DNA of 64,000 bases from Sphingopyxis italica (GCF_011926545.1 NZ_JAATIT010000004.1:62001-126000), one strand, 5' to 3'. Positions 9,015-18,698 are shown, numbered from the stretch's first letter. Program-made: numbers and translations. The notes: generated from the sequence alone by a model not told the origin.

Positions 9015-10085
9015 ATGAATAGGTCGCACGCACCGCGCCGCTGGCTTCCGGCGCTGCTCGCCGCCGGCGCCCTGCTTCTTGGCGGCTGCGACCGCGAGCC
9101 GGCCGGCACTGGCGGATATGAGATTGCCGCGGCGAAGGGATCTACGCTCGCGCGGATTCGCGCGCGCGGAACGCTCAATTGCGCCATTCATACGGGGCAG
9201 CTCGGTATGTCCTATCTCGACAAGCGCGGGCGCTGGCAGGGGTTCTTCGTCGATTATTGCCGGGCGCTCGCCGCCGCGGTCCTCGGCGATGCCCGCAAGG
9301 TCCGGTTCATGCCGGTCGCCTCGAACAAGCGCTTCACGATCGTGCAGACGGGCGAGGCCGACGTCCTGTCGCGGACGACGACATGGACGCTGACGCGCGA
9401 TACCGACCTCGGGGTGAATTTCGTCGGCACCATGTATTACGACGGGCAGAGTTTTCTGGTGCCGCGTCGGTCGGGCGTGCGGCTGCCCGCAGATCTTGAC
9501 GGCGCGTCGATCTGCATCACCAAGGGAACGACCTCTGAACTCAACACCGCCGAATATTTCGAGCGCAAGGGGCTGCGCTTCCAGTCGGTCGTGTTCGAGA
9601 ATCCCGAGGAAGCCAAGCTCGCCTTCTTTGCCGGGCGGTGCGACGCGATGACCACAGATGCCTTCACGCTGACGGTGATCCGTCTCGCCGATACCACGCA
9701 TCCGGACGATTATGTTGTGCTGCCCGAACGACTCACCAAGGAGCCGGTAGGCCCCGTCGTGCGCAGCGACGACGAGCAATGGTATGAGATCAACAAATGG
9801 GTGCTGAACGCGCTCTTTGCTGCCGAGGAAATGGGGGTCACCCGCGCGAATGCAGCGCGCATGCGCGTGACCTCGCGTGACCCCGAAGTGCGCAAGATGC
9901 TCGGCGGCCTGCCCGGATTCGGCAAGTCGCTCGGACTCGACGATGACTGGGCGTATCGGGCGATCGAAGCGACGGGCAATTATGGCGAAATCTTCGACCG
10001 GCACATTACGCCGCTCGGCGTCGAGCGCGGGCAAAATAAGCTCTATCGGGACGGCGGGCTGATCTACCCGTTGCCGATGCGATGA
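9015..10085 (+). CDS. Amino-acid ABC transporter substrate-binding protein (AapJ-like)
   Basis: A family-3 solute-binding protein of about 356 residues with a lipoprotein-type signal (LLAAGALLLGGC). Recognisable blocks are TLARIRARGTLNCAIHTGQLGMSYLDKRGRWQGFFVDYCRALAAAVLGD-type sequence (first 110 residues), SRTTTWTLTRDTDLGVNF and CDAMTTDAFTLTVIR. These match the general L-amino-acid binding protein AapJ. I start at the Met opening the signal (9015); an upstream ATG at 8988 would add nine residues. The stop overlaps the permease start (ATGA). It is the first gene of a four-gene operon under likely LysR control. Confidence 0.9.
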   Translation: MNRSHAPRRWLPALLAAGALLLGGCDREPAGTGGYEIAAAKGSTLARIRARGTLNCAIHTGQLGMSYLDKRGRWQGFFVDYCRALAAAVLGDARKVRFMPVASNKRFTIVQTGEADVLSRTTTWTLTRDTDLGVNFVGTMYYDGQSFLVPRRSGVRLPADLDGASICITKGTTSELNTAEYFERKGLRFQSVVFENPEEAKLAFFAGRCDAMTTDAFTLTVIRLADTTHPDDYVVLPERLTKEPVGPVVRSDDEQWYEINKWVLNALFAAEEMGVTRANAARMRVTSRDPEVRKMLGGLPGFGKSLGLDDDWAYRAIEATGNYGEIFDRHITPLGVERGQNKLYRDGGLIYPLPMR

Positions 10086-12274
10086 CCCATACGCAGAGGC
10101 GCCTTGTAATCGCTGCGTTGCCCTGGCTGCTTTTGGCGGGCGGAGTTGTGGCCGCCTACGGCCTGTTTGCGACATTGGCTGACAATCTTGCGGACCGAAA
10201 CATCCGGACGGGGTTCGGTTTCCTGTTCGACCGGGCGGGCTTCGCGATCGGTGAAACGCTGATCGCCTACGCGCCGGGCGATTCCTATGCCGCGGCGCTG
10301 GCGGTGGGTCTTCTCAACACGCTTCTGATATCGGCGCTCGGTATTATCTTCTCGACCTTGCTCGGCCTTGCAGTTTGTATGGCGCGCCTGTCGACGAACT
10401 GGCTGCTTGCTCGGCTCTCCGGCCTCTATATCGAGCTGGTTCGCAACATCCCGCTGCTGCTCCAGATGTTTGTCTGGTACGCCGCATTGTTGTTCGGTCT
10501 CCCTGCTCCCGGCCAGGGTGATGTCGGTGCGGTCGATCTCGACAACCGCGGACTGCACCTCCCGGCGCTCACGCTCGCCGATCCAGTAACGCCGCTATTG
10601 CTGATCGCGCTTGCGGCTTGCGCTTTTCTGTTTGTTGCCTATCGGCGCAAATATGTTGGAGCCGGGACCGCGCTAGCCCTGACCGGCATTGTCATCCTTC
10701 CGTTTTTGCTGTGGGGCGCGATCGATCTGCCGCGGGCGGGGCGTTTCGGAACCATAGGCGGCCTCTCGCTCTCCACCGAATTTCTGACGCTGGTCGCCGG
10801 CCTTTCCGTCTATGCCTCGGCCTATCTGGCCGAGATATTCCGCGGCGCGATCCTCGCGGTTCCCGCGGGGCAGCGCGAAGCCGCGAAGGCGCTCGGGCTG
10901 TCGCCGGCTCAGGCGATGGGACGGATCGTGGTTCCGCAAGCGCTGCGCATCGCGATACCGCCGATGACGAGCTGGCATCTCAACACGATCAAGAACAGCT
11001 CATTGGGCGTGGCGATCGGATATCCCGAGTTTGTTTCGGTCGTCGACACCGTCATCAGCCAGACGGGCCAGGCGATCGAGGGCGTCGGCCTGATCGTTCT
11101 GACCTTCCTCCTGCTTTCGCTGTCCTTGTCACTCGTCACCGGCCTCTACGCGCGCCGGATGGGGTGGAGCGTTACCGGACAGCCCGGCCGGAGCATCCAG
11201 ACGGCGACCCTCGAACCGTTTCCGCTGCGCTCGATCGCCGCCTGGCCGTCGTGGATCCGGCGCAACCTGTTTAGGGGAGGGCGCCAATCGATCCTGACGG
11301 TCTTAATCCTCGCCCTCGCCGCGCTGGCTGCCGGCAAGGGCCTGTCCTGGCTGTTGATCGACGCGACCTATTCCGGGGGCGCGGCCGAGTGCCGCTTGGC
11401 CAGCGGCGCTTGCTGGCCTTTCCTCCGCGAAAATGCGCGGCTCATATTGTTCGGAACCTATCCCGAAGCCGAGCAGTGGCGCTCTGCGGCGGCGGCGGCC
11501 ATACTGCTTTCCTGCCTCGCGCTCTCCTTCGTCCCGCGATTCTGGAGCAGCCGCCTCGGTCTTGCCTGGCTCGGCGCGATCGCGATCGCCATGCTCCTGC
11601 TGCGCGGTGGGGTCGCGGGCCTCGCTTATGTGCCGATGGAGAAGTGGAGCGGCCTGCCGGTCACATTGCTGCTCGCGAGCATCGCAGTGGTCGGCGCTTT
11701 CCCTCTCGCCATCCTTCTCGCATTCGGCCGCAGGTCGGCGCGGCGCGGCATTCGCTGGCCGAGCGTCGCGTTCATCGAGCTGGTTCGTGGAACGCCCCTC
11801 ATCGGCGTGCTCTTTCTCGCTGCGGTCCTGTTCCCGCTGTTCGTGCCCTCCTACCTCTCGATCGATAGCCTGCCGCGCGTCCAGCTCGCGCTCATCCTCT
11901 TCACCGCTGCCTATATGGCGGAGGTCATCCGGGGCGGCTTGCTGGCGGTTCCCGGCGGGCAGGCCGAGGCCGCGCAGGCCCTGGGTCTCGCCAAGTGGCA
12001 GGCGCGGCGCCACATTCAGTTGCCGCAGGCGCTGAAAGTGAGCGTGCCGGGTCTGGTCAACACCTCGATCAGCGAAGTGAAGAACACGACGCTTGTCCTC
12101 ATCGTCGGCGTCTTCGACTTGTTGCAGACGACGCGCCTTTCCTACGTCGAGGCGCAATGGCGGCCCTATTTCGCCGAAGCCTATCTTTTCACCGGGGCAA
12201 TCTTCTTCCTCCTCTGTTTCTCGCTGTCCCGGCTCAGCATGAAGATCGAACGGAAATTATACCATGCAGGATAA
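10082..12274 (+). CDS. Fused amino-acid ABC transporter permease (AapQ-AapM in one chain)
   Basis: A 730-residue inner-membrane protein that joins two HisM/AapQM-type permease domains usually encoded by separate genes. The first half (to about residue 375) resembles AapQ, with NIRTGFGFLFDRAGF early on and an EAA loop EAAKALGLSPAQAMGRIVVPQAL near residue 266. The second half starts about residue 395 (WIRRNLFRGG) and resembles AapM, with a second EAA loop EAAQALGLAKWQARRHIQLPQAL near residue 629. Both EAA loops needed for coupling to the ATPase are intact, so the fusion should make a full translocation pore alone. There is no internal stop or frameshift. The gene overlaps both neighbours. Confidence 0.9.
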   Translation: MTHTQRRLVIAALPWLLLAGGVVAAYGLFATLADNLADRNIRTGFGFLFDRAGFAIGETLIAYAPGDSYAAALAVGLLNTLLISALGIIFSTLLGLAVCMARLSTNWLLARLSGLYIELVRNIPLLLQMFVWYAALLFGLPAPGQGDVGAVDLDNRGLHLPALTLADPVTPLLLIALAACAFLFVAYRRKYVGAGTALALTGIVILPFLLWGAIDLPRAGRFGTIGGLSLSTEFLTLVAGLSVYASAYLAEIFRGAILAVPAGQREAAKALGLSPAQAMGRIVVPQALRIAIPPMTSWHLNTIKNSSLGVAIGYPEFVSVVDTVISQTGQAIEGVGLIVLTFLLLSLSLSLVTGLYARRMGWSVTGQPGRSIQTATLEPFPLRSIAAWPSWIRRNLFRGGRQSILTVLILALAALAAGKGLSWLLIDATYSGGAAECRLASGACWPFLRENARLILFGTYPEAEQWRSAAAAAILLSCLALSFVPRFWSSRLGLAWLGAIAIAMLLLRGGVAGLAYVPMEKWSGLPVTLLLASIAVVGAFPLAILLAFGRRSARRGIRWPSVAFIELVRGTPLIGVLFLAAVLFPLFVPSYLSIDSLPRVQLALILFTAAYMAEVIRGGLLAVPGGQAEAAQALGLAKWQARRHIQLPQALKVSVPGLVNTSISEVKNTTLVLIVGVFDLLQTTRLSYVEAQWRPYFAEAYLFTGAIFFLLCFSLSRLSMKIERKLYHAG

Positions 12275-13511
12275 TCACGACCGAGAATGGCCCGCCGGGC
12301 CGACGAACCCGAACGGGCGCGCCTGGCAGGATCCGACCCGTGCCGTTCATGCCGGTCCCCGACCGCGCGATCAGCGTGGCCTCATCAATCCGCCCGTCGA
12401 TCGGGCGTCGACCATCATCTACGATAGCGTCGAAGCCTATATGGACCGGCACCAAGGTCTCTATGACGAGGTCATCTACGGCCTTTACGGAACGCGCACG
12501 ACTTTCGCGCTCGCCGAGGCCGTGAGCGAACTCGAGGCCGGCTACGCGACGGTCATCACCTCGTCGGGAACGAGCGCGATCGCGCTTGCCCTCACGGCAT
12601 TCGTCGGCGGGGATGACCATCTGCTCGTCGCGGACTGCGTCTATGGGCCGACCCGCAAATTCCTGACCGATGTGCTCGCGCGCTTCGGAGTCGAGGTGGA
12701 ATATTTCCGGCCCGATATCGGCTCGGACATCGCCGCGCTGTGCCGTAGCAATACCCGGCTCATCTATATGGAGACCCCGGGCTCGCAGACGTTCGATATG
12801 ATCGACGTGCCCGCGATAACGGCGGTTGCGCGCAGCCGGGGAATTGTGACCGCCATCGACAACACCTGGGCGACGCCGCTTTTCTTCAAGCCCCTCGCTC
12901 ATGGCGTCGATGTCTCGGTCGCGTCGGCGACCAAATATCTCTCGGGACACTCCGATTGCCTGCTCGGAACGATGACGGCCGCAAGCGAGACCATCTACCG
13001 CCAGCTCAAGGACGCTGCGGCGCGTTGGGGGAATTGCGCGAGCCCCGACAATTGCTATCTGGTCCACCGGGGAATTCGAACTCTCGACACGCGCCTTGAG
13101 CGTCATCAGCGCACCGCGATGACGCTGATCGACTGGTTTCTCGAGCAGCCCGAGGTGGTCGCAGTCCGCTATCCGGCCCACCCCGCCGATCCGGGTCATG
13201 CGATCTGGAAGAGAGATTTCACCGGTGCGTCCGGATTGTTCGGCGTCCAGCTCGATCGCCTGACTCCAGCTGAAACAAGCAGCTTTTTCGACAATTTCTC
13301 GCTTTTCCAGCTCGGCTCCAGCTGGGGCGGCTTCGAAAGCCTCGCGGTCCCGGCATGGCCCGCGCCGATACGCGATTTTCCCAACGGCGAGGCCGACGGC
13401 GCGCTGATCCGCATTCACGCGGGGCTCGAGGCGCCGCAGGATTTGATCGTCGACCTCGATGCGGCCTTCGGGCGGGTGCGGGCCATGCGCGGCGGACGGA
13501 AGACATCATGA
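12264..13511 (+). CDS. metC: Cystathionine beta-lyase-like PLP enzyme (Cys/Met metabolism family)
   Basis: A 415-residue fold-type-I PLP enzyme. The family signature is clear: YGLYGTRTTFALAEAVSELE near the substrate site, SSGTSAIALAL for phosphate binding, METPGSQTFD and AIDNTWATPL for the cofactor ring, and the Schiff-base lysine at about residue 224 in SATKYLSGHSD. Proteobacterial MetC cleaves cystathionine, and often cystine or other thioethers, to a thiol, pyruvate and ammonia. The gene overlaps the permease end by 11 bp and its stop overlaps the ATPase start, so it is locked inside the transporter operon. This suggests the imported substrate is a sulfur amino acid that this enzyme degrades. 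Exact specificity is uncertain. Confidence 0.88.
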   Translation: MQDNHDREWPAGPTNPNGRAWQDPTRAVHAGPRPRDQRGLINPPVDRASTIIYDSVEAYMDRHQGLYDEVIYGLYGTRTTFALAEAVSELEAGYATVITSSGTSAIALALTAFVGGDDHLLVADCVYGPTRKFLTDVLARFGVEVEYFRPDIGSDIAALCRSNTRLIYMETPGSQTFDMIDVPAITAVARSRGIVTAIDNTWATPLFFKPLAHGVDVSVASATKYLSGHSDCLLGTMTAASETIYRQLKDAAARWGNCASPDNCYLVHRGIRTLDTRLERHQRTAMTLIDWFLEQPEVVAVRYPAHPADPGHAIWKRDFTGASGLFGVQLDRLTPAETSSFFDNFSLFQLGSSWGGFESLAVPAWPAPIRDFPNGEADGALIRIHAGLEAPQDLIVDLDAAFGRVRAMRGGRKTS

Positions 13512-14260
13512 CGGATGCTTCGTCTCCAGCGGCTGTCAGCCTTCGGCAAGTCGAGAAATATTACGGCCCCTATCACGCGCTCCGCACAATCGACCTCGAA
13601 GTTGCGCCGCGCGAGCGGGTTGTCGTTTGCGGACCTTCAGGCTCGGGCAAGTCGACGCTCATCCGCTGCATGAACATGCTCGAAGTGCCCGATTCCGGCG
13701 CGGTCCTGATCGAGGGCACCAAGGTGACGGACGCCTCGCGCGACGCCGCCGCGGCGCTTCGCTCGGTCGGCATGGTCTTTCAGCAGTTCAATCTGTTTCC
13801 GCACAAGACGGTGCTCGAAAATTGTACCCTCGCGCCCGTCCTTGTCGGCGGCGTCGCCCTTCCGGAGGCCGAGGCGCGGGCTATGTCCTATCTCGAAAAA
13901 GTGAGGATTGCGGATCAGGCGAACAAATATCCGGGGCAGCTTTCGGGCGGGCAGCAGCAGCGGGCAGCCATCGCGCGCGCGCTGGCGATGGAACCCCGGA
14001 TTCTTCTCTTCGACGAGCCGACATCGGCGCTCGATCCCGAGATGATCAAGGAAGTGCTCGACGTCATGACCGCCCTTGCTGGCGAGGGGCGGACGATGGT
14101 GTGCGTGACGCACGAGATGGGATTCGCGCGCGAGGCGGCCGACCGAATATTGTTCATGGACCAGGGGCAGATCATCGAGGATGCAAAGCCTGTCGATTTT
14201 TTTGCCGCTCCGAAAAGTGAACGTGCGCGGACGTTCCTGGAACAGATACTGTCGCATTAG
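13508..14260 (+). CDS. Amino-acid ABC transporter ATP-binding protein
   Basis: A 250-residue ATPase of the polar amino-acid (GlnQ/AapP) type. Walker A is GPSGSGKSTL, the Q-loop lies in MVFQQFNLFPHKT, the signature is LSGGQQQRAAIARAL and Walker B is ILLFDEPTSALD, with the switch histidine in CVTHEMGFA. The ATG overlaps the stop of the lyase gene (ATGA); a longer upstream-open frame reads only the antiphase of the lyase gene and is rejected. It completes the transporter with the fused permease and binding protein and should energise uptake from the inner face of the membrane. Confidence 0.95.
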   Translation: MTDASSPAAVSLRQVEKYYGPYHALRTIDLEVAPRERVVVCGPSGSGKSTLIRCMNMLEVPDSGAVLIEGTKVTDASRDAAAALRSVGMVFQQFNLFPHKTVLENCTLAPVLVGGVALPEAEARAMSYLEKVRIADQANKYPGQLSGGQQQRAAIARALAMEPRILLFDEPTSALDPEMIKEVLDVMTALAGEGRTMVCVTHEMGFAREAADRILFMDQGQIIEDAKPVDFFAAPKSERARTFLEQILSH

Positions 14261-14487
14261 GCGGCCCCGTGCCAGCCGCACCGCGTTGCGCCGGCCTACT
14301 TATCCTGTCATTTCATAAGTAAGGTGAAGGAAGGGGCAGGTGGCTCCTTGCGCGAAAAGGCTCAGGCCTGGAAAAAAATTTCAAAATCGATGAGGGGTAA
14401 CGCTTTGGCATGCGTATTTAATGCGTGTCTTGCGCCCCCATTTTCTTGTATAACTAATTGAGATAATTCAAGAAATTCCTATTGACC

Positions 14488-14497
14488 TGTATATACA
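14488..14497. promoter_or_regulatory. HutC-like operator palindrome before the TonB receptor
   Basis: A perfect 10-bp palindrome TGTATATACA 48 bp before the receptor start, within an AT-rich stretch. It matches the TGTA-TACA core recognised by HutC-type GntR repressors. The wider sequence ACCTGTATATAC is matched at 11 of 12 positions upstream of the local hutC-like gene. Regulation of the receptor-PepSY operon by that repressor is inferred. Confidence 0.65.
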
Positions 14498-14544
14498 TTT
14501 GATGCTCTCTGAGGGGAATCAGCCAACCATCAGGGGGTTTCGCT

Positions 14545-17247
14545 ATGACCAAGACATTTTTGCTCGCCAGCGCCGCAGTGGTCGCTACCTTTGCGACGCC
14601 GGCTTTTGCGCAGAGCGACGCTCCGGCGCAGCCGCCCGCCGCCGAGGATGCCCCGAACGGCTCGGACATCGTCGTAACCGGCTCGCGCATCCGCCGGCAG
14701 GATCTGGCGGGGGTTGGTCCGGCAACGGTCGTGTCGGCCGAGCAGATCGAAAATACCGGTGTCGTCAATATCGAGACGGTGCTGCAGCGCTTGCCCGCCA
14801 ACGCCGGCTTCGCGGGCAACCAGACTTCGGCCTATTGGGCGAACAATGGATATGGCACGGCGCAGGTGAACCTGCGCGGTCTCGGCATCAAGCGCACCCT
14901 CGTCCTGCTCAACGGCCGCCGCCTCGTCGCGGGCGGCACCGGGGCGAACTCCTCGCCCGACCTCAACATGATTCCCGTCGCGGCGCTCGCACGCACCGAT
15001 GTGCTCAAGGACGGCGCCTCGGCAATCTACGGTGCCGACGCGATGGCGGGCGTCGTCAACCTCGTGACCCGCACCGACTATGAAGGTCTTGGCCTCAGCG
15101 TGCGTCAGGGCATCACCGAAAAGGGCGACGGGTCGGACTTTACCGCCGACCTCCTCTGGGGCGTCCGCAATGATCGCGGCGGCTTCATGGCGGCCGTCAC
15201 CTATCAGAAGACCAAGGCGGTCAACATGGCGAGCCGCGCGCCCTGCTCGCTGGCGGAAACCACGCCCGGCATGCTGAGCTGCGTCAACAGCGCCTCGACG
15301 ATCGGCGGCCGCGCGGTGCTGCCGAACGGCCAGCAGATCAACTTCAATCAGGTGCTGGGCGGCAACGGCAATTTCTTCGAGCCGTACAGCGCGGCGAAGC
15401 ACAATTTCAACTCGAACCCGTTCCTCAACGCGGTTAGTCCCGTCGAGCGCGTCAGCACGGCCTTCTTCGCCGACTATGATTTGACCGACAATATCGAGGC
15501 GTTCGGCGAATTCCTTTACACCTTCCGCAAGTCGAACCAGATCGCGACGCCCGGAACGCTTCGTAACCTCTCGATCGCGGCGAGCAATCCCACCAATCCG
15601 ACGGGGCAGAATATCGTCCTCGTCCAGCGCCGCCTCGCCGAGCCCGGCCCGCGCCAATTCTTCCAGGAAACCGACACCTGGCAGGGCACTTTCGGCCTCC
15701 GCGGCAAGCTCTCGAACAATTGGGGATGGGAAATCGCCGGCGCGTTCGGCCGCAACACCGCGGTCGACGGCTCCACCAACATCGCCAATCTTGAGCGAGT
15801 GGCGAATTCCCTCGATACGACCAAGTGCAGCCTCGCGGCGGGGGCTTCGATCCCCTGCGCCGACTATCTGGGTTTCGGCGACCTGACCCCCGAAGTGCTC
15901 GACTATATCCTGTTCACGTCGCGCGACCGCGGTGGCAATGAGCTCGCGACGGTGACGGCCGATATCAACGGCGATCTCTTCAAGCTGCCCGCGGGACCCG
16001 TCTCCTTCGCGGCCGGTGTCGTCTATCGTAAGGAAAAGGGTTGGCGCGATCCGGACCCGCTGACGGTGCTTGGTATCGCGAACACGAACCAGCAGGATCC
16101 GATCTCCGGAACGAGCACGGCGAAGGAAGCCTATCTCGAACTGTCGGTGCCCGTTCTGGCCGACACACCCTTCTTCCAGTCGCTTACTCTCGATGGCGCG
16201 GTTCGCTACTCGAACTACGACCTGTTCGGCAGCGACTGGAACTACAAGGGGAGCGTCGACTGGGTCATCAACGACAGCTTCCGTCTGCGCGGCACCTACG
16301 GCACCGGCTTTCGCATTCCGAACGTCCCCGAATTGTTCGGCGGCGTCTCCGAGGGCAATCTGACGACCACCGACCCCTGCTCGCGCTATGCGACAAGCGG
16401 AAACGCGACGCTGATCGCCAATTGTCAGGCGTCGGGCGTGCCGGCCAATTATGTTCAGCTTGGTACAACGATCCTGACGACGGTCGGCGGCAACGAGAAT
16501 CTGAAACCCGAAAGCTCGACGACTTGGACGGTCGGGACGGTGATTTCACCGAAGGGACTGGTTCCGGGACTCTCGCTCACTGCCGACTGGTTCGACATCA
16601 AGATCAAGGATGCGATCCGTGCTATTCCCGGGTCGACCAAGCTCGGCATCTGTTATGCGAGCCAGAATCTGTCGCATCCCTTCTGCGAAGATTTTACGCG
16701 CAGCCCGCTGACCGGCGAAGTCACCTTCCTCTCCGCGCAACCGATCAATACGGGCCGCGAGGAAATGAACGGCCTCGATCTGGGTCTCGTTTACAACAAT
16801 GACATCGGCAGCATGAACGTCTCGCTTGACGTCAACGTGACCTATCTCAACAAATATGTCGTCCTGCCCTTCCCGGGCGGCGCGCCGATCGACTTCGACG
16901 GCTTTATCGGCGGCGGCAATGGCGGTTATCCGAAGTGGCGCGGCTATGGCGTGCTGACCGCCGAAAAGGATGGTGTCAGCGCGACCTGGTCGACCCAGTG
17001 GATCGGCAAGGCGACCGACTTCAATGCGGCGCCCGGCGAAATCGGCTACAGCACGCCCAATGTCTTCTACCACAATCTTCAGGTCGCTTTCGAAATCGAC
17101 GAGAAGACCCGCTTCCAGGTCGGCGTCGACAATCTTTTCGATCGCAAGGCGCCCTATATCCAGAGCTTCACCGATGCGAACACCGACACGATGACCTATG
17201 ACCTGCTCGGACGGCGTTTCTACGTCGGCTTCCGCACCGCGTTCTGA
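14545..17247 (+). CDS. TonB-dependent outer-membrane receptor (PepSY-associated)
   Basis: A 900-residue receptor with signal peptide (MTKTFLLASAAVVATFATPAFAQ), TonB-box-like DIVVTGSRIRR, and a plug containing LGIKRTLVLLNGRRLV and LARTDVLKDGASAIYGADAMAGVVN. A long barrel follows, with several loop cysteines (for example ASRAPCSLAETTPGMLSC), ending in GRRFYVGFRTAF. It lacks an STN domain. Two PepSY membrane proteins follow in the same direction, a partnership common in sphingomonads. A HutC-like operator lies in its promoter region. The substrate is unknown; the regulator points to histidine, urocanate or a related nitrogen compound, while the PepSY partners are often linked to iron chelates. 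Confidence 0.92.
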   Translation: MTKTFLLASAAVVATFATPAFAQSDAPAQPPAAEDAPNGSDIVVTGSRIRRQDLAGVGPATVVSAEQIENTGVVNIETVLQRLPANAGFAGNQTSAYWANNGYGTAQVNLRGLGIKRTLVLLNGRRLVAGGTGANSSPDLNMIPVAALARTDVLKDGASAIYGADAMAGVVNLVTRTDYEGLGLSVRQGITEKGDGSDFTADLLWGVRNDRGGFMAAVTYQKTKAVNMASRAPCSLAETTPGMLSCVNSASTIGGRAVLPNGQQINFNQVLGGNGNFFEPYSAAKHNFNSNPFLNAVSPVERVSTAFFADYDLTDNIEAFGEFLYTFRKSNQIATPGTLRNLSIAASNPTNPTGQNIVLVQRRLAEPGPRQFFQETDTWQGTFGLRGKLSNNWGWEIAGAFGRNTAVDGSTNIANLERVANSLDTTKCSLAAGASIPCADYLGFGDLTPEVLDYILFTSRDRGGNELATVTADINGDLFKLPAGPVSFAAGVVYRKEKGWRDPDPLTVLGIANTNQQDPISGTSTAKEAYLELSVPVLADTPFFQSLTLDGAVRYSNYDLFGSDWNYKGSVDWVINDSFRLRGTYGTGFRIPNVPELFGGVSEGNLTTTDPCSRYATSGNATLIANCQASGVPANYVQLGTTILTTVGGNENLKPESSTTWTVGTVISPKGLVPGLSLTADWFDIKIKDAIRAIPGSTKLGICYASQNLSHPFCEDFTRSPLTGEVTFLSAQPINTGREEMNGLDLGLVYNNDIGSMNVSLDVNVTYLNKYVVLPFPGGAPIDFDGFIGGGNGGYPKWRGYGVLTAEKDGVSATWSTQWIGKATDFNAAPGEIGYSTPNVFYHNLQVAFEIDEKTRFQVGVDNLFDRKAPYIQSFTDANTDTMTYDLLGRRFYVGFRTAF

Positions 17248-17258
17248 GGGTAATCGAT

Positions 17259-17963
17259 ATGGCGATCCGTTGGCCGCTGCTCGTCCGGCGAACGCATAAA
17301 TGGCTGGCCCTGGTGGTCGGCGTCCAGGCGCTGCTCTGGACGCTGACGGGCTTCTACATGGTGGTCGTGCACATCGACACCATCCATGGCGACCATCTCG
17401 TGCGCGCGCCGATGGTTCAGCCCTTCGACCTCGCGGGCCTCGCGCCGCCGTCGCGGATCGTTGCGGCCGCACCGGGTGCGTCCGAGGTTCGCTTGCAGCG
17501 TTTCTTCGATCGCCCCGTCTGGCGCGCTGAAACTCCCGAAGGGGCGCGGCTGTTCGATGCCCGCTCGGGTGCGCCGCTGCCTGCGCTTACCGAGTCCCAG
17601 GTCCGCGAGCAGGCGCGGCGCATCTACACCGGCGACGGCAAGATCGTGTCGGTGCGGCTGTTGACCGAAGCGCCACAGGAAATGCAGTCGCGCAAGCCGC
17701 CCTATTGGCAGGTCGAGTTCGAGGGCTGGAACCGCCCGATGCTCTATCTGTCGCCGCAGACGGGCGAGTTGATCTCGCGGCGCCACGCACTCTGGCGCGT
17801 CTTCGACTTCGCCTGGATGCTCCACATCATGGACTATGACGAGCGCACCGACGTCAACAATCCGCTGCTTCGCGTCGCGACCTGGAGCGCCTTCGCCATG
17901 GCGCTCACCGGAGCTTGGTTGCTGATCTGGTCGTTCCAGCGCCGCAAAAGGAAGAAGGCATGA
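17259..17963 (+). CDS. PepSY-associated transmembrane protein (first of pair)
   Basis: A 234-residue inner-membrane protein of the PepSY-TM type. The N-terminal RRTHKWLALVVGVQALLWTLTGFYMVVVHID is a helix with the RxxHKW motif at its mouth. A periplasmic PepSY-like region spans about residues 60-185. The C-terminal helix (VATWSAFAMALTGAWLLIWSF) is followed by a basic tail. It begins 11 bp after the receptor and its stop overlaps the second PepSY gene. Such proteins may handle reduction or cleavage of TonB-imported ligands at the inner membrane, but no activity is proven. Confidence 0.83.
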   Translation: MAIRWPLLVRRTHKWLALVVGVQALLWTLTGFYMVVVHIDTIHGDHLVRAPMVQPFDLAGLAPPSRIVAAAPGASEVRLQRFFDRPVWRAETPEGARLFDARSGAPLPALTESQVREQARRIYTGDGKIVSVRLLTEAPQEMQSRKPPYWQVEFEGWNRPMLYLSPQTGELISRRHALWRVFDFAWMLHIMDYDERTDVNNPLLRVATWSAFAMALTGAWLLIWSFQRRKRKKA

Positions 17964-18694
17964 AGAAAATCCGTTTCACGCCGCTCTTCTTTCGGCGCAT
18001 CCACAAATGGGTCGGTCTGATCCTCGGGCTCCAGTTCCTGCTCTGGGCTTTGAGCGGCTCGGTGATGGCGCTGCTCGACAAAGACAAGGTCGGCGGCCAC
18101 GGCGGCGGAATGAGCCACGCGCATCCCTTGCCGGCCGGCGAGTATTTTGACGTCGCCGCCTTGCCGCGCGGTGAGCCCGTCACCGGGCTGGTTTTGCGCG
18201 ATCTTGGCGTCCGACCGATCTACGAGCTCCGCACCACCAAGGGCGTGCGGCTGGTCGACGCTACGAGCGGCGAGAATATTCGTGTCGATGAGGGGATGGC
18301 CCGCGAAGTCGCATCGATGATGAACGAGGCACCAATCCGAAAGGTGAGCGTGATTGCGAAGCCGAATCTCGAATCACGCGACCATGAAGGTGCGATGTGG
18401 CGCGTCGACTTTGCCGACGCCGATAATAGCAGCGCCTATGTCGCGCTCGACAACGCGCGCTTTCTCGTCATGCGCGGCGACACGTGGCGGACGTGGGATT
18501 TCTTCTGGATGCTCCACAATATGGATTATGTGAACCGGAAGAGCTTTAACCACCCGCTGATCATCTTCGTCGCTTTCGGCGCGCTGTGGCTTTCGGGGAC
18601 TGGTTTCTATCTACTCTTTAAAAGCTTCAGCCGCGCCGATTTTCGCTGGCTGCGCCGTCGGCGCAAGCCCATCGTTACCCGCAGCACGGTCTGA
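17960..18694 (+). CDS. PepSY-associated transmembrane protein (second of pair)
   Basis: A 244-residue relative of the preceding protein. It shares FRRIHKWVGLILGLQFLLWALSG at the N-terminus, the pattern WRTWDFFWMLHNMDYVNRKSFNHPL before the last helix, and a C-terminal membrane segment. The ATG lies in the stop of the preceding gene (ATGA), which fixes the start although the frame is open further back. A short His/Gly-rich loop (GGHGGGMSHAHPLP) after the first helix could bind metal and is absent from the first copy. The two probably form a heteromeric pair arising from duplication. Confidence 0.83.
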   Translation: MKKIRFTPLFFRRIHKWVGLILGLQFLLWALSGSVMALLDKDKVGGHGGGMSHAHPLPAGEYFDVAALPRGEPVTGLVLRDLGVRPIYELRTTKGVRLVDATSGENIRVDEGMAREVASMMNEAPIRKVSVIAKPNLESRDHEGAMWRVDFADADNSSAYVALDNARFLVMRGDTWRTWDFFWMLHNMDYVNRKSFNHPLIIFVAFGALWLSGTGFYLLFKSFSRADFRWLRRRRKPIVTRSTV

Positions 18695-18698
18695 CCCG

